From positions 2,084,759 through 2,148,758 of the forward strand of contig JAJHZJ010000251.1 in assembly GCA_023548195.1 (NCBI GenBank): DNA of 64,000 nucleotides, in the 5' to 3' direction. The position numbers and the translations under genes were made by a program. The stretch is from Bettongia penicillata ogilbyi (taxonomy: Eukaryota; Chordata; Mammalia; Diprotodontia; Potoroidae). Numbering within the stretch: position 1 is the first letter of the stretch; every line of letters begins with the position of its first letter. Below the pieces are notes generated by a model. It was not told the origin of the DNA and made no database searches. It worked only from the letters and a program-made list of their open reading frames with translations. Of this stretch, positions 34,505-47,427 are shown piece by piece.

Positions 34505-35470
34505 AAAAGGATAAAGTCCAAATGAGTACATGATATTGGTGTAAAGGTTGATACTATAAACAAACTAAGGGAGCAAAGAATAATATATTTGTCATATTTC
34601 AGGAGAATAGAGAAATTTATGACCCAACAAGAGATAGAAAACAAAAAAAGTGCAAAATGGATAATTCTGATTACATTCAATTCAAAAGTTTTTGCGCAAA
34701 CAAATGCAATGCAACCAAGATTAGGAGGGAAACAGAAAACTAGGATAGAACTTTTACAACTAGTCTCTGTTGTGAAGGCCTCATTTCTAAAATATATAGA
34801 GAACTGAGTCAAATGTAAAAGAATACAGGTCATTCTTCAATTGATAAATGGTCAAAGGATATGAACAGTTTTCAGAGGAAGAAATTCAAACTATCTATAA
34901 TCACATAAAAATGCTCTAAATCACTGTTGATTAGAGAGATGTAAATCCAAACAACTCTGAGGTACCACATTACATCTATCAGATTGACTAACATGACAAA
35001 ACAGGAAGATGATAAATGTTGGAGAAAATGTGGGGGAACTGGAACACTAATTCATTGTTGGAGGAGCTGCAAGCTGATCAAACCATTCTGGAGAGCAATT
35101 TGGAGCTATACCCAAAGGGCAGCAAAATTATGCATACCCTTTGACCCAGCAATATCCCTTCTGGTACTCCATCCCAATGACATCCTTAGAAATGGGAAAG
35201 GGCCCCACGTGTACAAAAATATTTACAGCAGCTCTCTTTGTGGTGGCCACAAACTGGAAATGAAGGAGATGCCCATCAATTGAGGAATGGCTGAATAAGT
35301 TGTGGTATATGAATGTCATGGAATACTATTATTCTATAAGAAACTATGAATAGGACAACTTCAGAGAAGCCTGGAAAGACTTCTATGAACTGATGTTGAA
35401 TGAAAGAAGAAGAACCTGGAGAACTTTGTACACAGCAAGAACCACAGTGTGTGAGGAATTTTTCCAGTAG
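34505..35470 (+). pseudogene. L1 ORF2 C-terminal relic in the copy C composite
   Basis: Segment corresponding to the part of L1 ORF2p after the RT core. A readable 99-codon stretch (34984-35283) holds the cysteine motif CX3CX7HX4C in the form CWRKCGGTGTLIHCWRSC, then 'IPFDPAISLL' and 'VYKNIYSSSLCGG'. The upstream piece holds 'FKSF(C)' and a 'KCKMDN' block. Frameshifts after 35283 separate the last block ('EEFGE.'-like end). No endonuclease or RT catalytic block is present. Confidence 0.85.
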
Positions 35471-35824
35471 ACAGTATTTTTTTTTTTTGAAATTTATGGA
35501 CTTAAATAATTTTCAGTGGACTCTTGAGGTAAAATGCCTCCCACATCCAAAGAACTACAGAATTGGGTCGCAGATAGAAACAGATCATTTTCTTTTGTAT
35601 TATGTTTTATTTTGTCTTATTTTATGGTTTCTCACATTCGTTTTAATTCCTCTATTCAACATGTATTTAATAAGAAAGTACATGTAGAACCTATATAAGA
35701 TTGTAGGCTGTCTCAGGGAGGGAGTGTGGAGGGAGGGAAAAACGAAGGGGAGGGAAGGAAAAATTCTAAGACATATGGAAGCGATTGTCGAACGCTGAAA
35801 ACAAATAATTAATTTTTTTCAAGA

Positions 35825-35837
35825 AAGAATTCACTAT
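35825..35837. repeat. Target-site duplication of the copy C composite, right copy
   Basis: Repeat of 31556-31568, right after the A-rich tail of the L1 part. Confidence 0.85.
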
Positions 35838-36768
35838 CGAGCATATATTATACGGGCTAACTTTTCTTTTGTACTTTACTTCAAATAGCTTTCCTGTGAT
35901 GGCTTTGAAGTTTATTTTGCCAAAAATAAAAAGTGCATGTCTTATTGGACCAAGATTTCCTCTTCTGCAAAATGTTAGGAGTCATAATATCCTCCTGAGG
36001 TTTGCATATCTACGTCCCATCAATCAATCAATAATCAATACTGATTATTCCCTTACACTGAGAAACAAAAAGAGACAGAAACAGAGAGAGAGAGAAAGCT
36101 CCAGCAGATGACTCGATAATTGAAGCCTCCCATCATTACTATGCTATGCTTCTGTGTCACGTTAATTATCTATTTTCAAAATTCCCACACATTGCTTCTT
36201 TCTGGCTAGATGCCCTATTGTGTACACTACTGATGAAATAAGTACTGTTTATGCCATCTCCCCATTGAATATCACCCAAACAGGTGTGTCATGCATTTCT
36301 ACTGTAGATTATGAATTTACTCATGAAATTCTACTTTATAATGCTACTTTGCCATTCCATCCCCTCTTACCTGTCCTGATTCTTTTGGTTAATACATATG
36401 TCCAGGAGTGTTGTTAAATATTTAATAATTGACTCACTAAAAATAATGTATATGGCACATTCTTAAATTTCGTCTACATTATGAACATTTTCTCCATTAC
36501 TTTCTTAAGTCTAGACAAACAGTAAAAAAAAAAATCTAATCTGGAGTTATATCACTTGTTTATTCCTGAGGCAGAATTGTTCACATACACTTGTGAGCCT
36601 GTTCCAACTGGTTTTAGCATGCACTTGGTCTAACCATGCAGAGCCATGTTCTACTCACAGATTTTAGTGCACCAACTCTCAGCGAAGACTAAGAGATAAA
36701 AAATTCCCCTTAGTATTACATCCTTCAGTTCACTTTTTTTTATTACTGGATACATGTCTGTCTGTGTA
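35838..36768. other. Unassigned stretch
   Basis: No gene. A short purine run (GA)n lies at about 36083-36096. Small open frames at 35869-36111 and 36220-36417 have no recognised domain. Confidence 0.5.
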
Positions 36769-36776
36769 TATGTGTG

Positions 36777-36809
<33 letters not shown>

Positions 36810-37025
36810 TTGTGTATGTGTATACATACATATATACACATATATATTATATGTGTATGAATATGTATGTATATATACAATAACTACATAATACACACTA
36901 TATATTGTGTATATATGTATGTGAGTATACACACACATATGTATATATATGCACACACACATGCTTGCCGAGTGAGAAAGAGAGAGAGAGAAACAGAGAG
37001 AGAGAGAGAGAGACAGAGAGAGAGA
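36769..37025. repeat. Compound TG/TA and GA microsatellite
   Basis: TG and TATG/TACA alternation at about 36769-36960, then a purine (GA)n block at about 36975-37025 with an interrupting AAACAG. Frames read through it on either strand (for example 36651-36962) reflect the repeat, not a gene. Confidence 0.9.
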
Positions 37026-38369
37026 TGACTCCTTTCTTATGTTTTATCCTCTATGGATATCTTGACTCTCAAATAATAATTTCCTTTATTTGGGACTTCT
37101 CTCGATGGTATCTAGTGTGAGGTTCTATGAGGGCTGTTATTAAAAGCTCTCTGCCTATGAATTTCAAGGGCCAAGGGAAAAGAATCTATGAGTATTGTCA
37201 TTTCCTTAAATAGTAAAGTGTCCTCTCATTGCCTTATCTTATTTATAGATACATAGTATAGATGTATCTATCTCTATTGATCTATCTATCTATCTATCCA
37301 TCTATTTTTTTTCCTTAGCTTTGAAATATTTAGCTTTGTTGTCACTAAAGAACAAGATATTCTTCTCTGGTCTTCCAGCACCATGTGTGGAAGAGTGAAG
37401 TTGAACTAAGATGAGGATGGAGGTGGAATGCAAAATCAAGAAAAGGCTTTAACAAATATGAACTTTCAGGATCATCTGCCCTTTTGCCTTATTATATTCT
37501 AGAATATAAATGTGTAATAAAATTAGATGCTCGGGGATAATATATTCATATATATGCTTGCCTTAATACATTTTAATTAGTGTCTGTAGTACAAAACATG
37601 TGAATATTCCCAGTTGTTGGCATTCAATCTAGGGCTAAAAGTCTCAGTTATGGGATGATATGCAAGAACAAGAACGACAGAGGCCTGAAGACTTTTATTT
37701 TGGGTGATTTGAGAGCATCAGTTACTAGTAAATAGGTTTCAGTGTCCACATTGTTAAAATCAGACAACTGTTCATTAGAAAAATATATAATAAGGGGTAA
37801 ATTATATATTCACATGGAAACTATATGAAGTACTGTTGAAATGTAAAAAAAGTCATCTTTTCATCAAATCATACGCTCTAAGAATCACACTAAGCATGAC
37901 ATTTATGTAAAGACATAGTTTTACTAAATTGGAAAGAAAATTTTCTAGTTGTATTATCTATTCATGTGCTATAATAGAAAACAGTGGATTCAGCCATAAA
38001 ACATAAAACAAAATGTATCATTCTGGTCAACAATTTTTAAATTTATTTCCAAAGAACTTAAAGTTTTTATCGGGTCCTTTCCAGACTAAGTGTATTTTAA
38101 TGGATACATCATTGCTCCTGAAAATGAATTCTATTTTATTGACACTAGTAATGTGAAGTTCTTGAAAGGGATTTTGTGTCTGCTCCTTGGAGGTGAGGAG
38201 GCATAAAGATAGGGGTTTTTATACAGAGCAACTAAGATTTCCCAATAGACAAGGCTTTTTTTTCCCAAATGTTAATGTCAAGGCACAGGTATTTAATGAT
38301 TTAACACACATATGAACCTCCTACTAAATCACTGCCTCAATAAAACTGTGAGCTGAACTCTGCAGGATT
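37026..38369. other. Unassigned stretch
   Basis: (TCTA)n at about 37280-37303. No gene or named repeat otherwise. AT-rich. Confidence 0.5.
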
Positions 38370-41345
38370 TTCTAACATAGACAGCCACTGGTGGAGAGTT
38401 TTGGGGAAAAATGGTAACCCACTAGAGAAGGAAATGGCAAACCACTCCAGTATCTTTCCCAAGAAAATTTCATGGACAGTACCTAAATGATAAAAGATAT
38501 GCCTTTGAATCCTTCAGTCCACAAGATGCCCAGTATGCTACTAGGGAAGAATGGAGAGCAATTACAAGTAGCTTTAATATTAATGAAGCAACAATGGCAA
38601 AGATAAAAAGGAAACTGAACTGTGAATGTATCAGGTGATGAAAAGAAAGTCCAATGGTATAAAATTAATATTACATAGTAAGATTTATGAAGCAAAGTAA
38701 GCTGAATATGATCAAACAAGATTTGGAAATATTAACACATTAACACATTGACCTCTTATGTGTTAGTCAATTCAAATGCACAGAAAGAAGTAAATTTAAT
38801 TCAGGTGATCACCTACACCACTGTGGGCAAGAATCCCATAGAAGAAGTGGAGTATTCATGACAGTCAATAAAATGGTGCAAAAGATAATAATAGAGTCAA
38901 CTTAAAAATTACAGAATGATATCTGTTCAAATGCAAATCATTCAGCAGCATGGCAATACAACTCAATATGCCAATTGGCAATGCCAAAAATGGCAAAGTT
39001 GTTCAGGTCTATGAACACCTGCAAAATCTCCTAGAAATAATACCCCCAAAAGACATTATATTCATCATAAGACATTGGATTGATAAAATAAGAAATAAAA
39101 AGATAATTGGAATAATAGACAAATTCCTCTTTGGGGGTACAAAGTGAAGCAGGGCAGAGACTAATAGAGTTTTGTCAAGTCAACTCACAGGTCATAACAA
39201 ACATTTGTTTTAAACAACCCAAAAGATGATTCTACTCACAGACATCATAAAATAGTCTGTATAGAAGCCAGATTGATTATATACACTGCATCCAAAGGTG
39301 GATAAGCTCTATATAGTCAGTTAAACAAAAACAAGACCTGGAGCCAACTAATGATCAGATCTTATTGAAAAATTCAGATTTAAATTGACAAAAGTGGGGA
39401 AAGCCATCAGACTATATAAGTATAACTTAAATTAAATCTAGTGGATAGAGAGCCTAAGAACCATGGACCTTCAGGTTCACAATATTGTACTGGAGGCAGC
39501 AGCAGCAAAAACATCAGCAAAAACATCCCAAAGGGGATAAAAGAGCAAGAAAGCAAAATTATTGAGGAAAGGAGAAGGAGAAAGGGTAAGGTATATGCAA
39601 CTCGATGCAGAATCATAAAGTACCTCAAGGAGATATAAGAAGGCTTTCTTAAATGAACAAGGCAAAGAAATAGAAGAAAATAGCATGTGAAAGACAAGAG
39701 ATCTCAAGAAAATGACATACTAAAGTAAGATTTCATAAAAAATGGCATGATAAAAGGCAAAACTGTAAGGGACTGAAAAGAAATAGAAAAGATTAAGAAG
39801 AGGTGGCAAAAAGCATTCAGAAAAACTATATGCAAGAATGAGCTTAAAATCGCCAATGACCATGATGGCTAAAATCCTAAAAGTTAACTCTATTAAAGTA
39901 CTGTACGCAATATGCCAACAAATTTGGAAATGTTGAATGGCCACGGGATTGGAAAAGGCCACTTTATACACCAGTTCTAAATGAAGATGCCAAAGAATGT
40001 TCAAATTAAATTAACTCAAATAATAATTACACTAATTTCACATGCCAGCAAAGATTATGCTTAAGATTATGCAGTCTAGGCTTTAGCAATATGTGAACCA
40101 AGAATTCTCAGAAGAGCAGACTGATTTTGAAAGAGGCAGAGGAACTAGAGACCATATTGGGAACATTCCCTGCATGATGGAGAAAGCATGAAAGCTCCAA
40201 GAAAAGAAAACAGAAATAAACCAACAACCACCACAACAGCAAAAACAAAATATAATTATTCTGATTCAATGACTAGCTAAACCTTTGATCTGGGTCACAG
40301 TAAAATGTGGTAAGTACTCAGAGTGATAGGAGTACCAGATCACCTTACTTGTCTTCTAAAAAACTTGTATGTGGGTCAAGAAGCAACAGTTAAAACTGAA
40401 CATAGAACAACTCATTGGTTAAGATTACATTGGTTAAGATTAGAAAAAGGAATATGACAGAGTTGTATATTGCCACCTCATTTATTTAATGTATGTGGAG
40501 AGGATATCATAGAAAATGCCAGACTGGATGAATCAAAAATCTGAACTAAGGTTGCCTAATAAAATAGCAACAAGTTCCTATTTGCAAATGATACCACTCT
40601 GAAAGTGAAGAGGAATTGAGAAGCTTTTGATGAAGGTGGAAGAATAGAGTGTAAAAGCTGGCTTGTAGCTTAACAAACTAATGAAAAAAAAAACTAACAT
40701 AGTAACTACTGGTCTCATCACTTTCTTGCTAACGGTGGGAGAAGAAAAGGAAGTAGTGTTAGATTTTGTATTCTCAGGTTTAAAGATCACTGTGGAGGAC
40801 AATTTCAGCCATGAAATTAAAAGTTGCTTGCTCCTTGGAAGGAATTGTATGATGGCAAAATGGAACAAATTACTGAAAAAAGAGAGACATCACCTTGCTC
40901 ACAAAGATTTGTATAGTCAAAGCTATTGTTTTTGCATTTGCAATCTATGGCTGTGAGAGTTGTACTCTAAGGTAAGCTAAGTGATTCTGTATTAAAATTT
41001 TTAAACTGTAGTGTTGGAGAAGACCTTTGAGAATACCTTAGACAGCTTAAATCAGTCAATATTTAAAGCAATCAGACTATTCATTGGAAGGTCAAATATT
41101 GAAGCTGAAGCTTAAATACTTTGGTCATATAATAAGAAAATGGGATTAATTGCTAAAGACTCTGATTTGGGGGAATAATTAAAGACAAAAGGAAAATGAG
41201 ATGGCAGAAAAGGAGATGAATCAATAGTGTCATGGAAGTAATGAACATGAGCCTTGGATTGAATTCAGGAGAGAGTGGAGGATAAAATGCCCCGGTGTAT
41301 AATTGACCATTGGGTCATGAGTAGTGACTGAAAGAGTGAACAGCT
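38370..41345 (+). mobile_element. BovB/RTE-type LINE relic
   Basis: Nearly 3 kb in plus orientation. Begins with the RTE-type 'ggaaatggcaaaccactcca' block, then non-coding remnants, a degraded endonuclease part (38950-39147 reads VVQVYEHLQNLLEIIPPKDIIFII, the block before the RTE endonuclease core, followed by H-W-I where D-W-N is expected), and RT pieces: 'EEQTDFERGRGTRDHIGN' at about 40090, then 'DDTTLKVKRN' at about 40590, and 'FVFSGLKITVEDNFSHEIK' at 40760-40830. The 3' end near 41190-41340 has 'AGRRR.R.RRWMN' and 'DHWVMSSD'-type relics. Many stops and small shifts; inactive. Supplies the type of tail seen in the SINE at 10173-10441. Confidence 0.88.
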
Positions 41346-41734
41346 CCCATGTACATTTACACATGTGCATGTGTGTGTATGTGTGTAAGAGAGAGGTGAT
41401 TATAGACTTGTCCTTGCAAGACCTTCATTCACTTGGTGCTTTTGACACATATTGCAATGAGACATTTGCAAGTCCTTTAATATCTCTATTTTCAGTGACT
41501 CTGTAAATTCATACAGTTGGTCGCTAAACATTTATTGATACACTCTTACTTAAAAATGACAAATACACCTTAGGGCTGAAGACTGACCACTGTCTCATGT
41601 ACAAATCAGAAAAGAATAACTAGCTAATTCATGAAACGGTGATATTTGTCTTGAATTGTTCGATTAAAATGAAACATGCTTTTAATAGAATATTGTCCTA
41701 CTTCTTCCATATTTGTCTGTATTATTTCTTCCCC
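41346..41734. other. Unassigned stretch with short TG run
   Basis: TG run of about 10 units at 41360-41386. No gene. Confidence 0.5.
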
Positions 41735-43090
41735 CAGCATCCACACGTATCCCAGAAGTATCCCCTACCATTAAATCTTTCATATGACCCAGCTTGTCCC
41801 TCTGATATTCCACTCCTCCTTTTTCATCTTTTCCTTTCCTTTCCTTTCTCTGACAAATTTCTTGAAATAATAGTCTCCTGCTGGCTGTCTTTACTTCTTA
41901 ACGATAAAATTCCTTAACTCCTTGTTGTCTTATGCCCACCATCACCATCCCCATCTGAAACTATTCTTTCAGGCCAAGGCTAGTTTTCTTAACTGACAAA
42001 ACCCAAAGACCCTTCTTTCATTTCTCTGTTTTATTAGATATTGTTAAGTCCTCTACTGTCTTGCAGTTCTCTTAAATATTGCTTTCTGTCACAGATCACA
42101 ATTCTGGCTCCTATTCTGTCCTATCCCCATTGTTTCTTCTCTGTGCCCTTCCCTCTTTCCAGTCCTTAACATTGTCCAGGGTTCTGAATTGTATCCCTAT
42201 CATCTTTCTGTATTTTCTCTCCTTTAGAGTTCTCATTCATTCCACAACTTAGAGAATTATTTCAGCATGGATAAATCTCAGTCTTTTCTTCTCCAGCAGA
42301 TACACTTCCTTGATCATGAATTATTCTTTTCCAGTGTCTTATAGTATATGTCCACTGATATTTAAAAATAAGTCTCAAAGTGAACTCACAGTGCCCCCTC
42401 ACCCAAATCACAACAGTAAAAATAACCAAAAATTATACTATTCTTCCTCATGACTTTATATTATCTAATGGCACTGACATTACTCCTTCTGGTCATTCAG
42501 TAATTTTAAAATGATTTTTAACTTTTTTCCTTCTAAAAATTCCTAATGCATCCTCAATGCCAATCTAATATTCCTCTATACCACTGACTGCATTCTTTCT
42601 TTTTTCTCTAATTTTCACTATGCTAGTTCCCCATTACCTGGAATGCATTATGATTCCGATAGCTTCCTAGGTAACTTACTTAACTGTCACAAGTCATTTT
42701 TTCCTCCAATTCATTTACTACTTTCAATACAACTATTGCTTACTGAAGAAATACTGAACTATCAAAGCCCCTCCCTGAGTTGACTCTTTCTTCCTTTCTC
42801 AGTTTCATGTCTCTGTTCACTATAAATTCCCTAAGCTATTGCTACAATTGAGTCCTTGTTATTCCCTGAACACATTTTCCACCTTCTTCCTACTTAGCAT
42901 GCTTGCCCTCTCTGAGTCCCAATTTCTAATTCTATTTATTCTTAAAGGTTCAGCTATTCTACCACTTCCATGAGCCTTTTTTTGATTCATTTCTTCCTGG
43001 TAGTGATTTTCTTCACAATGATTTGAATGACGTCTCTTCTTCTAGGATGGTCTTATTGCTCTTCTGATATGCACAATGCTTCTCAGATCT
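41735..43090 (+). mobile_element. Long L2 LINE relic
   Basis: Plus-strand pieces follow the L2 ORF2 order: 'tttcttgaaataatagtctc' (KLLEKVV-type block), 'ctgacaaaacccaaagaccc' (LTAKSN.LF-type), 'gttctgaattgtatccctat' (QGSVLGP-type region), then the end of ORF2 and 3'UTR ('tacctggaatgcattatga', 'aaaggttcagctattctacc'). About 1.35 kb, the longest L2 piece here. No open frame survives. Confidence 0.65.
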
Positions 43091-44739
43091 AGAAATTACT
43101 CATTGATTATACAATCAATGAATGAACAGGCTTATAAATAGTAAATGAAAGATTACAGTTGTTGGCAACATGAAAGTATTTTCAGAAGCATTGTAAGGGA
43201 TCCAGGTTTAACAATTAATTCAGACATTTCAAGGCTCCATTTCATAGTTTGTATGAGTAAATAGTCCTTACAGTCTCTTTAAGCTCTTACATCCTATTAT
43301 TTTAAATGCAAGTTGAATAGAAGTCAAAGATAATTGCCATATCTGAACACATTTTAATTTATTGATGGTCATTTATTTTATAAATCAAAGCAAAACACCT
43401 CACTTCAAAAATACAAATGATTTCTCTTGGCATTTGAACTATAAGCTCGACTATACCTAGCACAATTTCTAGTTGTTCTTCATTCCATTCTTCATCCCTA
43501 ATATTTAATCTTTAGGAATGGCATATTAAAACTTGACCCAATCTCTTCAGTAATTTTGTCTTATTTATACATGAGAGTATGAAAGTTTCCTGATTATTGC
43601 TTTACTGAGAAATCAATGTTGGGACTTTCCTGGTCTGTTATTCAGAGCTCCCCTTTCTTTGAAATGTGTTCATTCAAATGCTATGATTTACTGCTTCCTG
43701 TGTGCTAATAATATTTGGTAGCTTTTACCCACAAAATAATGAGATCTATTAAAAACATGCATTCATTCTTTGGTGGTGATGCTTTTTTAATATAAATCAC
43801 AGTAATTTTAATTATATCCCTCAATAAAGGGATTCAGTTAGACTCCATGACTTTTCAGGTCTCTTGTAGTTTTATGTCTATGGTATGATAATCTTAGCAT
43901 TACTATTGAGTCTGAAGATAAGGAGGATAGTTAGAATGGCTTCTTGGCAATCTCAAAAGAAAACTGCCCTAGGAAAACAAAAGTGCATTCTTCTGTAGTA
44001 AATTTCTGCATACCCACAGAACACCTATTATAAACAGGAAAACTAGATGGAGGCAGTCTAGAAAAAAAAATATTGTTTTACTTCTGCTCCTGATCCTAGT
44101 TCTTGTCTAGTTGGTAATATGATTGGCTAATTGACAACTTAATAGAATAGGAGCTCTAGAAGTTTTCACAGTCAGGTTCTTTTATAGGACCTTGAGCAGA
44201 TAATTCACTCCTGCAATATCTGGTACATTTTCTCAGTGACTTTTTTGTGTGAATTTATGCATTATTATTTGCATCATTCTGTCATGAGTGAGGACTATCT
44301 TCACCTTATGTTCCAGGGAAAACAAAGGCTCTGCTGGGAGTTGGAAAAGATAAATTACTCTTTGTAGCTGCTGTGAAGGAACCAGAAAATTGTCCTGAGA
44401 TGCCAGATTGCTAAGGACAATAGGTACTGATGAGAAGTGGCCCAAGCTCAGGTCAGTTAAACATTTGTGAAGAATGTAGCCCCCAAGCTATCCCTGTTTG
44501 GTATTTAATCGTTACACATCTCAGAGAAAAGATAGTGTGTACTGTCTCAGTTGACTTACTTAGCTTGTATTTTAGGACTGAAAAATAGATATAAATGAAC
44601 TAGCAGATAACTGAATTTACAGGCAAAGTGTTAAATACTCAAAAGTTGAAGATTTAAGCAGTGGTAAAATTATCATAGTTCATGTGATATAACCCTTATT
44701 TGATATAGAAGCTTGAAGTGTAAATCACTTAGACAATGT
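43091..44739. other. Unassigned stretch
   Basis: No gene or repeat family recognised. AT-rich. Confidence 0.5.
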
Positions 44740-45075
44740 CTTTGACAGGTGGTCCTCTGATTGATGCACATAAACCTCTATTTACAGCTTATCTCACAAG
44801 GCAACTCACTCTACTTTTTCACCAGAGTTCACTCTTATATAGGTCTTTCTTAGACTAAACTTAAATCTTACTACACTCATTTTTCCTTCCTGGCTCCATC
44901 CTTTGGGACACCATAGAAGCTGCTTTCAGTGTGACAACCCTTCAAGGAAGTATTTCAGAACCACTATTTATGTACCCCTTCTAACTATATTTTCCTTCAC
45001 AAGGCAAAATATCCCAAGTTATTCCTATAGAACTGTTCATACAGTATAGTTTCAGGTTCCCTCACAGTCATTTAT
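44740..45075 (-). mobile_element. CR1/L3 LINE 3' region
   Basis: Antisense order fits the CR1/L3 3' region: 'tataggtctttcttagacta', 'ctggctccatcctttgggac', 'caacccttcaaggaagtatt', 'caaaatatcccaagttattc' and 'ttccctcacagtcat'. Reverse of the copy at 19380-19745 in its shared part, and extends further upstream. Confidence 0.65.
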
Positions 45076-45726
45076 AAGTTCAGTTTGAATCATTCCAAAT
45101 TACTTATGTTTCAAAATTAAAATTTTAAAATTGTTCACATTGTTAATAATGATAACTTACTGAAAAATTGTTTAGAGGAAAATTTTTTTTTAAAGAAGCG
45201 ATGGCTAGGATATTAAAATGCCCACCGAAGTGACTTTCCAAATTTGGGAATGTGTGTGTATTTTCTGTTAAATACAATAACTCAATTCTGGCTATTAAAT
45301 TTACTATTCTATGAACTTAGAGTGCTAATAGAGTTCACTTTTTAGTTGCAGGGCACTATGAGCAGTGATTTACATCATGACCTTACGAATCCAGTGTGTT
45401 TCCCCCTTCATCCCTGCTATAGAATAGCAAAAAAAATCTACAATTTATAGTCTCCAGTAGCCTCCTGGGAAATCTGGAGATCATCTAGGTCTCCTAAGTT
45501 TGTTTACATAGCTAGTAGATACCCTAGTCAGAATTCCAATTCTGTTTTTCTTGAATCTGTTCCCTAACCCATGCTACTTTCAATAGATTTCAAATTAAGT
45601 ATTCTACATATAATCAGTCTGGAGTATAACTGTGTTTCTGTCAGGCATTTTTAGGTAAAAGAGGATAAACAAACTGAAAAAAAATCACAGAATAAGTCAA
45701 GTTTCTCTAAATTATATGACTTGGGA

Positions 45727-45761
<35 letters not shown>

Positions 45762-46564
45762 TCCAATTCATGTAATCCATATAATCCATATATATAATAT
45801 ATATGGAAAATATAGTTGTTATATATAAGAATAAGTGCACTTGAGAAGAGCAACTTACTGCTTGAAACAAGCATTAAGAAAAAATAACATTTAAGGCTGC
45901 TTTCTCTCTGTATTCCCCATCCCATCCCCTTAGTTCCCCCTTTCAGTTTTCTCCTCTGGTTTCAGTCTTGTTCTTCACAGTGACAGGACTTGAGGGATGT
46001 TCTCTTTAAGAAATGGAGGTTTTATTGTCAAGGAGGTTTTTCAGACTCTCACCACCTCTGTTTAAAACAAACATGCAGGCTGTGATTTGCATACTTATTG
46101 GTGGGAGCCTTCCTGCACTGTTCTAATCAAAGGATTAGAAATATGGCTCCAATAGAAGTCTTGGACATGGATGGGAGATTTTACAATGGTGGCAAAGGTG
46201 AAAGATACCATAATTCTCTGACTGAAAAGACAGCTAAGAATACAAAGAAGTACACCCATCTTCCCCCCACCAAGGTCCCACTTATTAGTAGAGATTCTTT
46301 TGTATCAGCTTTGAAAAATTAGGAATATATTCCTCTTTTTTTTGATATCTTATTATAGGATGCCCCATCAACCCACATATAGCTTTCTATTATTGATGCC
46401 TTGCAGAAATCTACACAATGATTAAGGGCATCTTAATTATGATTGCTTTCTGTTAGAAGCCTATGGACCTAAGGAAGTAGATTTGGATGCTCTGCAAGGG
46501 GACTTCCATTATTCCTCACAGGATTTGTGATAAATCTTAAGTTCAACTGTGTATAATTAAGCTG
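45076..46564. other. Unassigned stretch with TA microsatellite
   Basis: (TA)n at about 45726-45761. A few small open frames (for example 46098-46322) have no domain. No gene supported. Confidence 0.5.
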
Positions 46565-46790
46565 AGTATTTGAGAAAAGAGAGACAGGATGGTACAGAAA
46601 ATGTGGAACAGACTCAGGAGTCAGAGAATTAGGGTTTGGATTCTATTTCTTAGAGTAAACTGTGTGACCATAGACAAGTCAATTACCCTTCCTGATTCTC
46701 AGTGTCATTATATATAAATGAAGGGGTTAGGCTAGATGCCCTCTGAGGACCCTCCTGATGCTAAATCCATGATCTGAAGGAAACTTTAAA
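46565..46790 (+). mobile_element. Diverged MIR/MAR SINE
   Basis: Plus-strand order 'ggaacagactcaggagtcag', 'gggtttggattctatttc', 'gacaagtcaattacccttcc' and 'gggttaggctagatgccctc' fits a CORE-SINE. Diverged. Confidence 0.6.
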
Positions 46791-46902
46791 GTGTAAACCA
46801 TGCTATTTTTACTAGAGTAATTATGGGAACAAAATTTTCATACTTAATTTTATGATGAATAAAAAGACAAATGAACAAATTACCTGTAGAAAAAGCCTCA
46901 GA

Positions 46903-46919
46903 ACCACTTAAAATCTTTT
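46903..46919. repeat. Target-site duplication of the young L1, left copy
   Basis: ACCACTTAAAATCTTTT, identical to 48846-48862 over 17 bases. Confidence 0.93.
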
Positions 46920-46924
46920 TTTTT

Positions 46925-47049
46925 GTTGTAGAAATTGCATTTATTCAGAGCTGATTTTCCCAAGGAACTGAAAAGGCAAAAGGAAACTTGTGCCCCAGGT
47001 TAAGGGGAACATGCTTATTCTCGGTATATCAAAGCATCCTTTTGTAATA
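46925..47049 (-). other. 3'-transduced segment with poly-A signal
   Basis: Non-L1 sequence between two A tails at the 3' end of the L1. On the minus strand it ends 'ctgaataaatgcaatttcta' just before the outer A tail, so it contains AATAAA at the usual spacing. This is what read-through of the L1 signal into flanking DNA would leave. It may instead be the 3' end of a cellular mRNA fused during insertion. Source unknown. Confidence 0.7.
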
Positions 47050-47427
47050 GATTATTTTTTTATTTTTATTTTTTATTTTTTTAATGTTTTACAATCATTT
47101 CCTTAAAGTTAAGATTTTATCCCCTACTGCCCCCCTCCCTCCCCGTGACAGCATACAATTCTGTATAGGTTCTACATATACTTTCCTATTGAGCACATTT
47201 TCACTATAGTCATGCTATGTAGTCGAATTAAAATAAATGGAAGAAATCATATAACAAATCAAAACATAATACACTGAAACCCACCCACACACAAACATGA
47301 TCTGCTACATTCTGCGAATGACTTCCATATTTCTTTCTCTGAGTGTGGAAGGCATTTTGCCTTAGAACACCGACATTGGGATTTTTTTTTTCTCAGTAAG
47401 TTCTTCTGTTATAACAAAGTTCCAAGT

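Larger units (their letters stand above)
31569..35824 (+). mobile_element. HAL1 copy C fused to an L1 ORF2 tail, one TSD pair
   Basis: Starts at about 31573 with the HAL1 opening ('gtggagccaagaaggtgggg'). 5'UTR to 32382, ORF1 relic 32383-33488, HAL1-type 3'UTR with CA run (33611-33660) to an A-rich end at about 34475-34500. An L1 ORF2 C-terminal fragment starts at about 34505 and the L1 3'UTR and A-rich tail end at about 35820. Only one TSD pair was found, and it encloses the whole unit. Two readings: an L1 tail inserted in the HAL1 poly-A (the outer TSD then belongs to the HAL1), or a chimeric insertion. Older and more diverged than B. Confidence 0.85.

Noticed and set aside
36651..37120. 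Open frames rich in His/Thr/Tyr and Arg/Glu
   Set aside because: They are translations of CA/TA and GA microsatellites.
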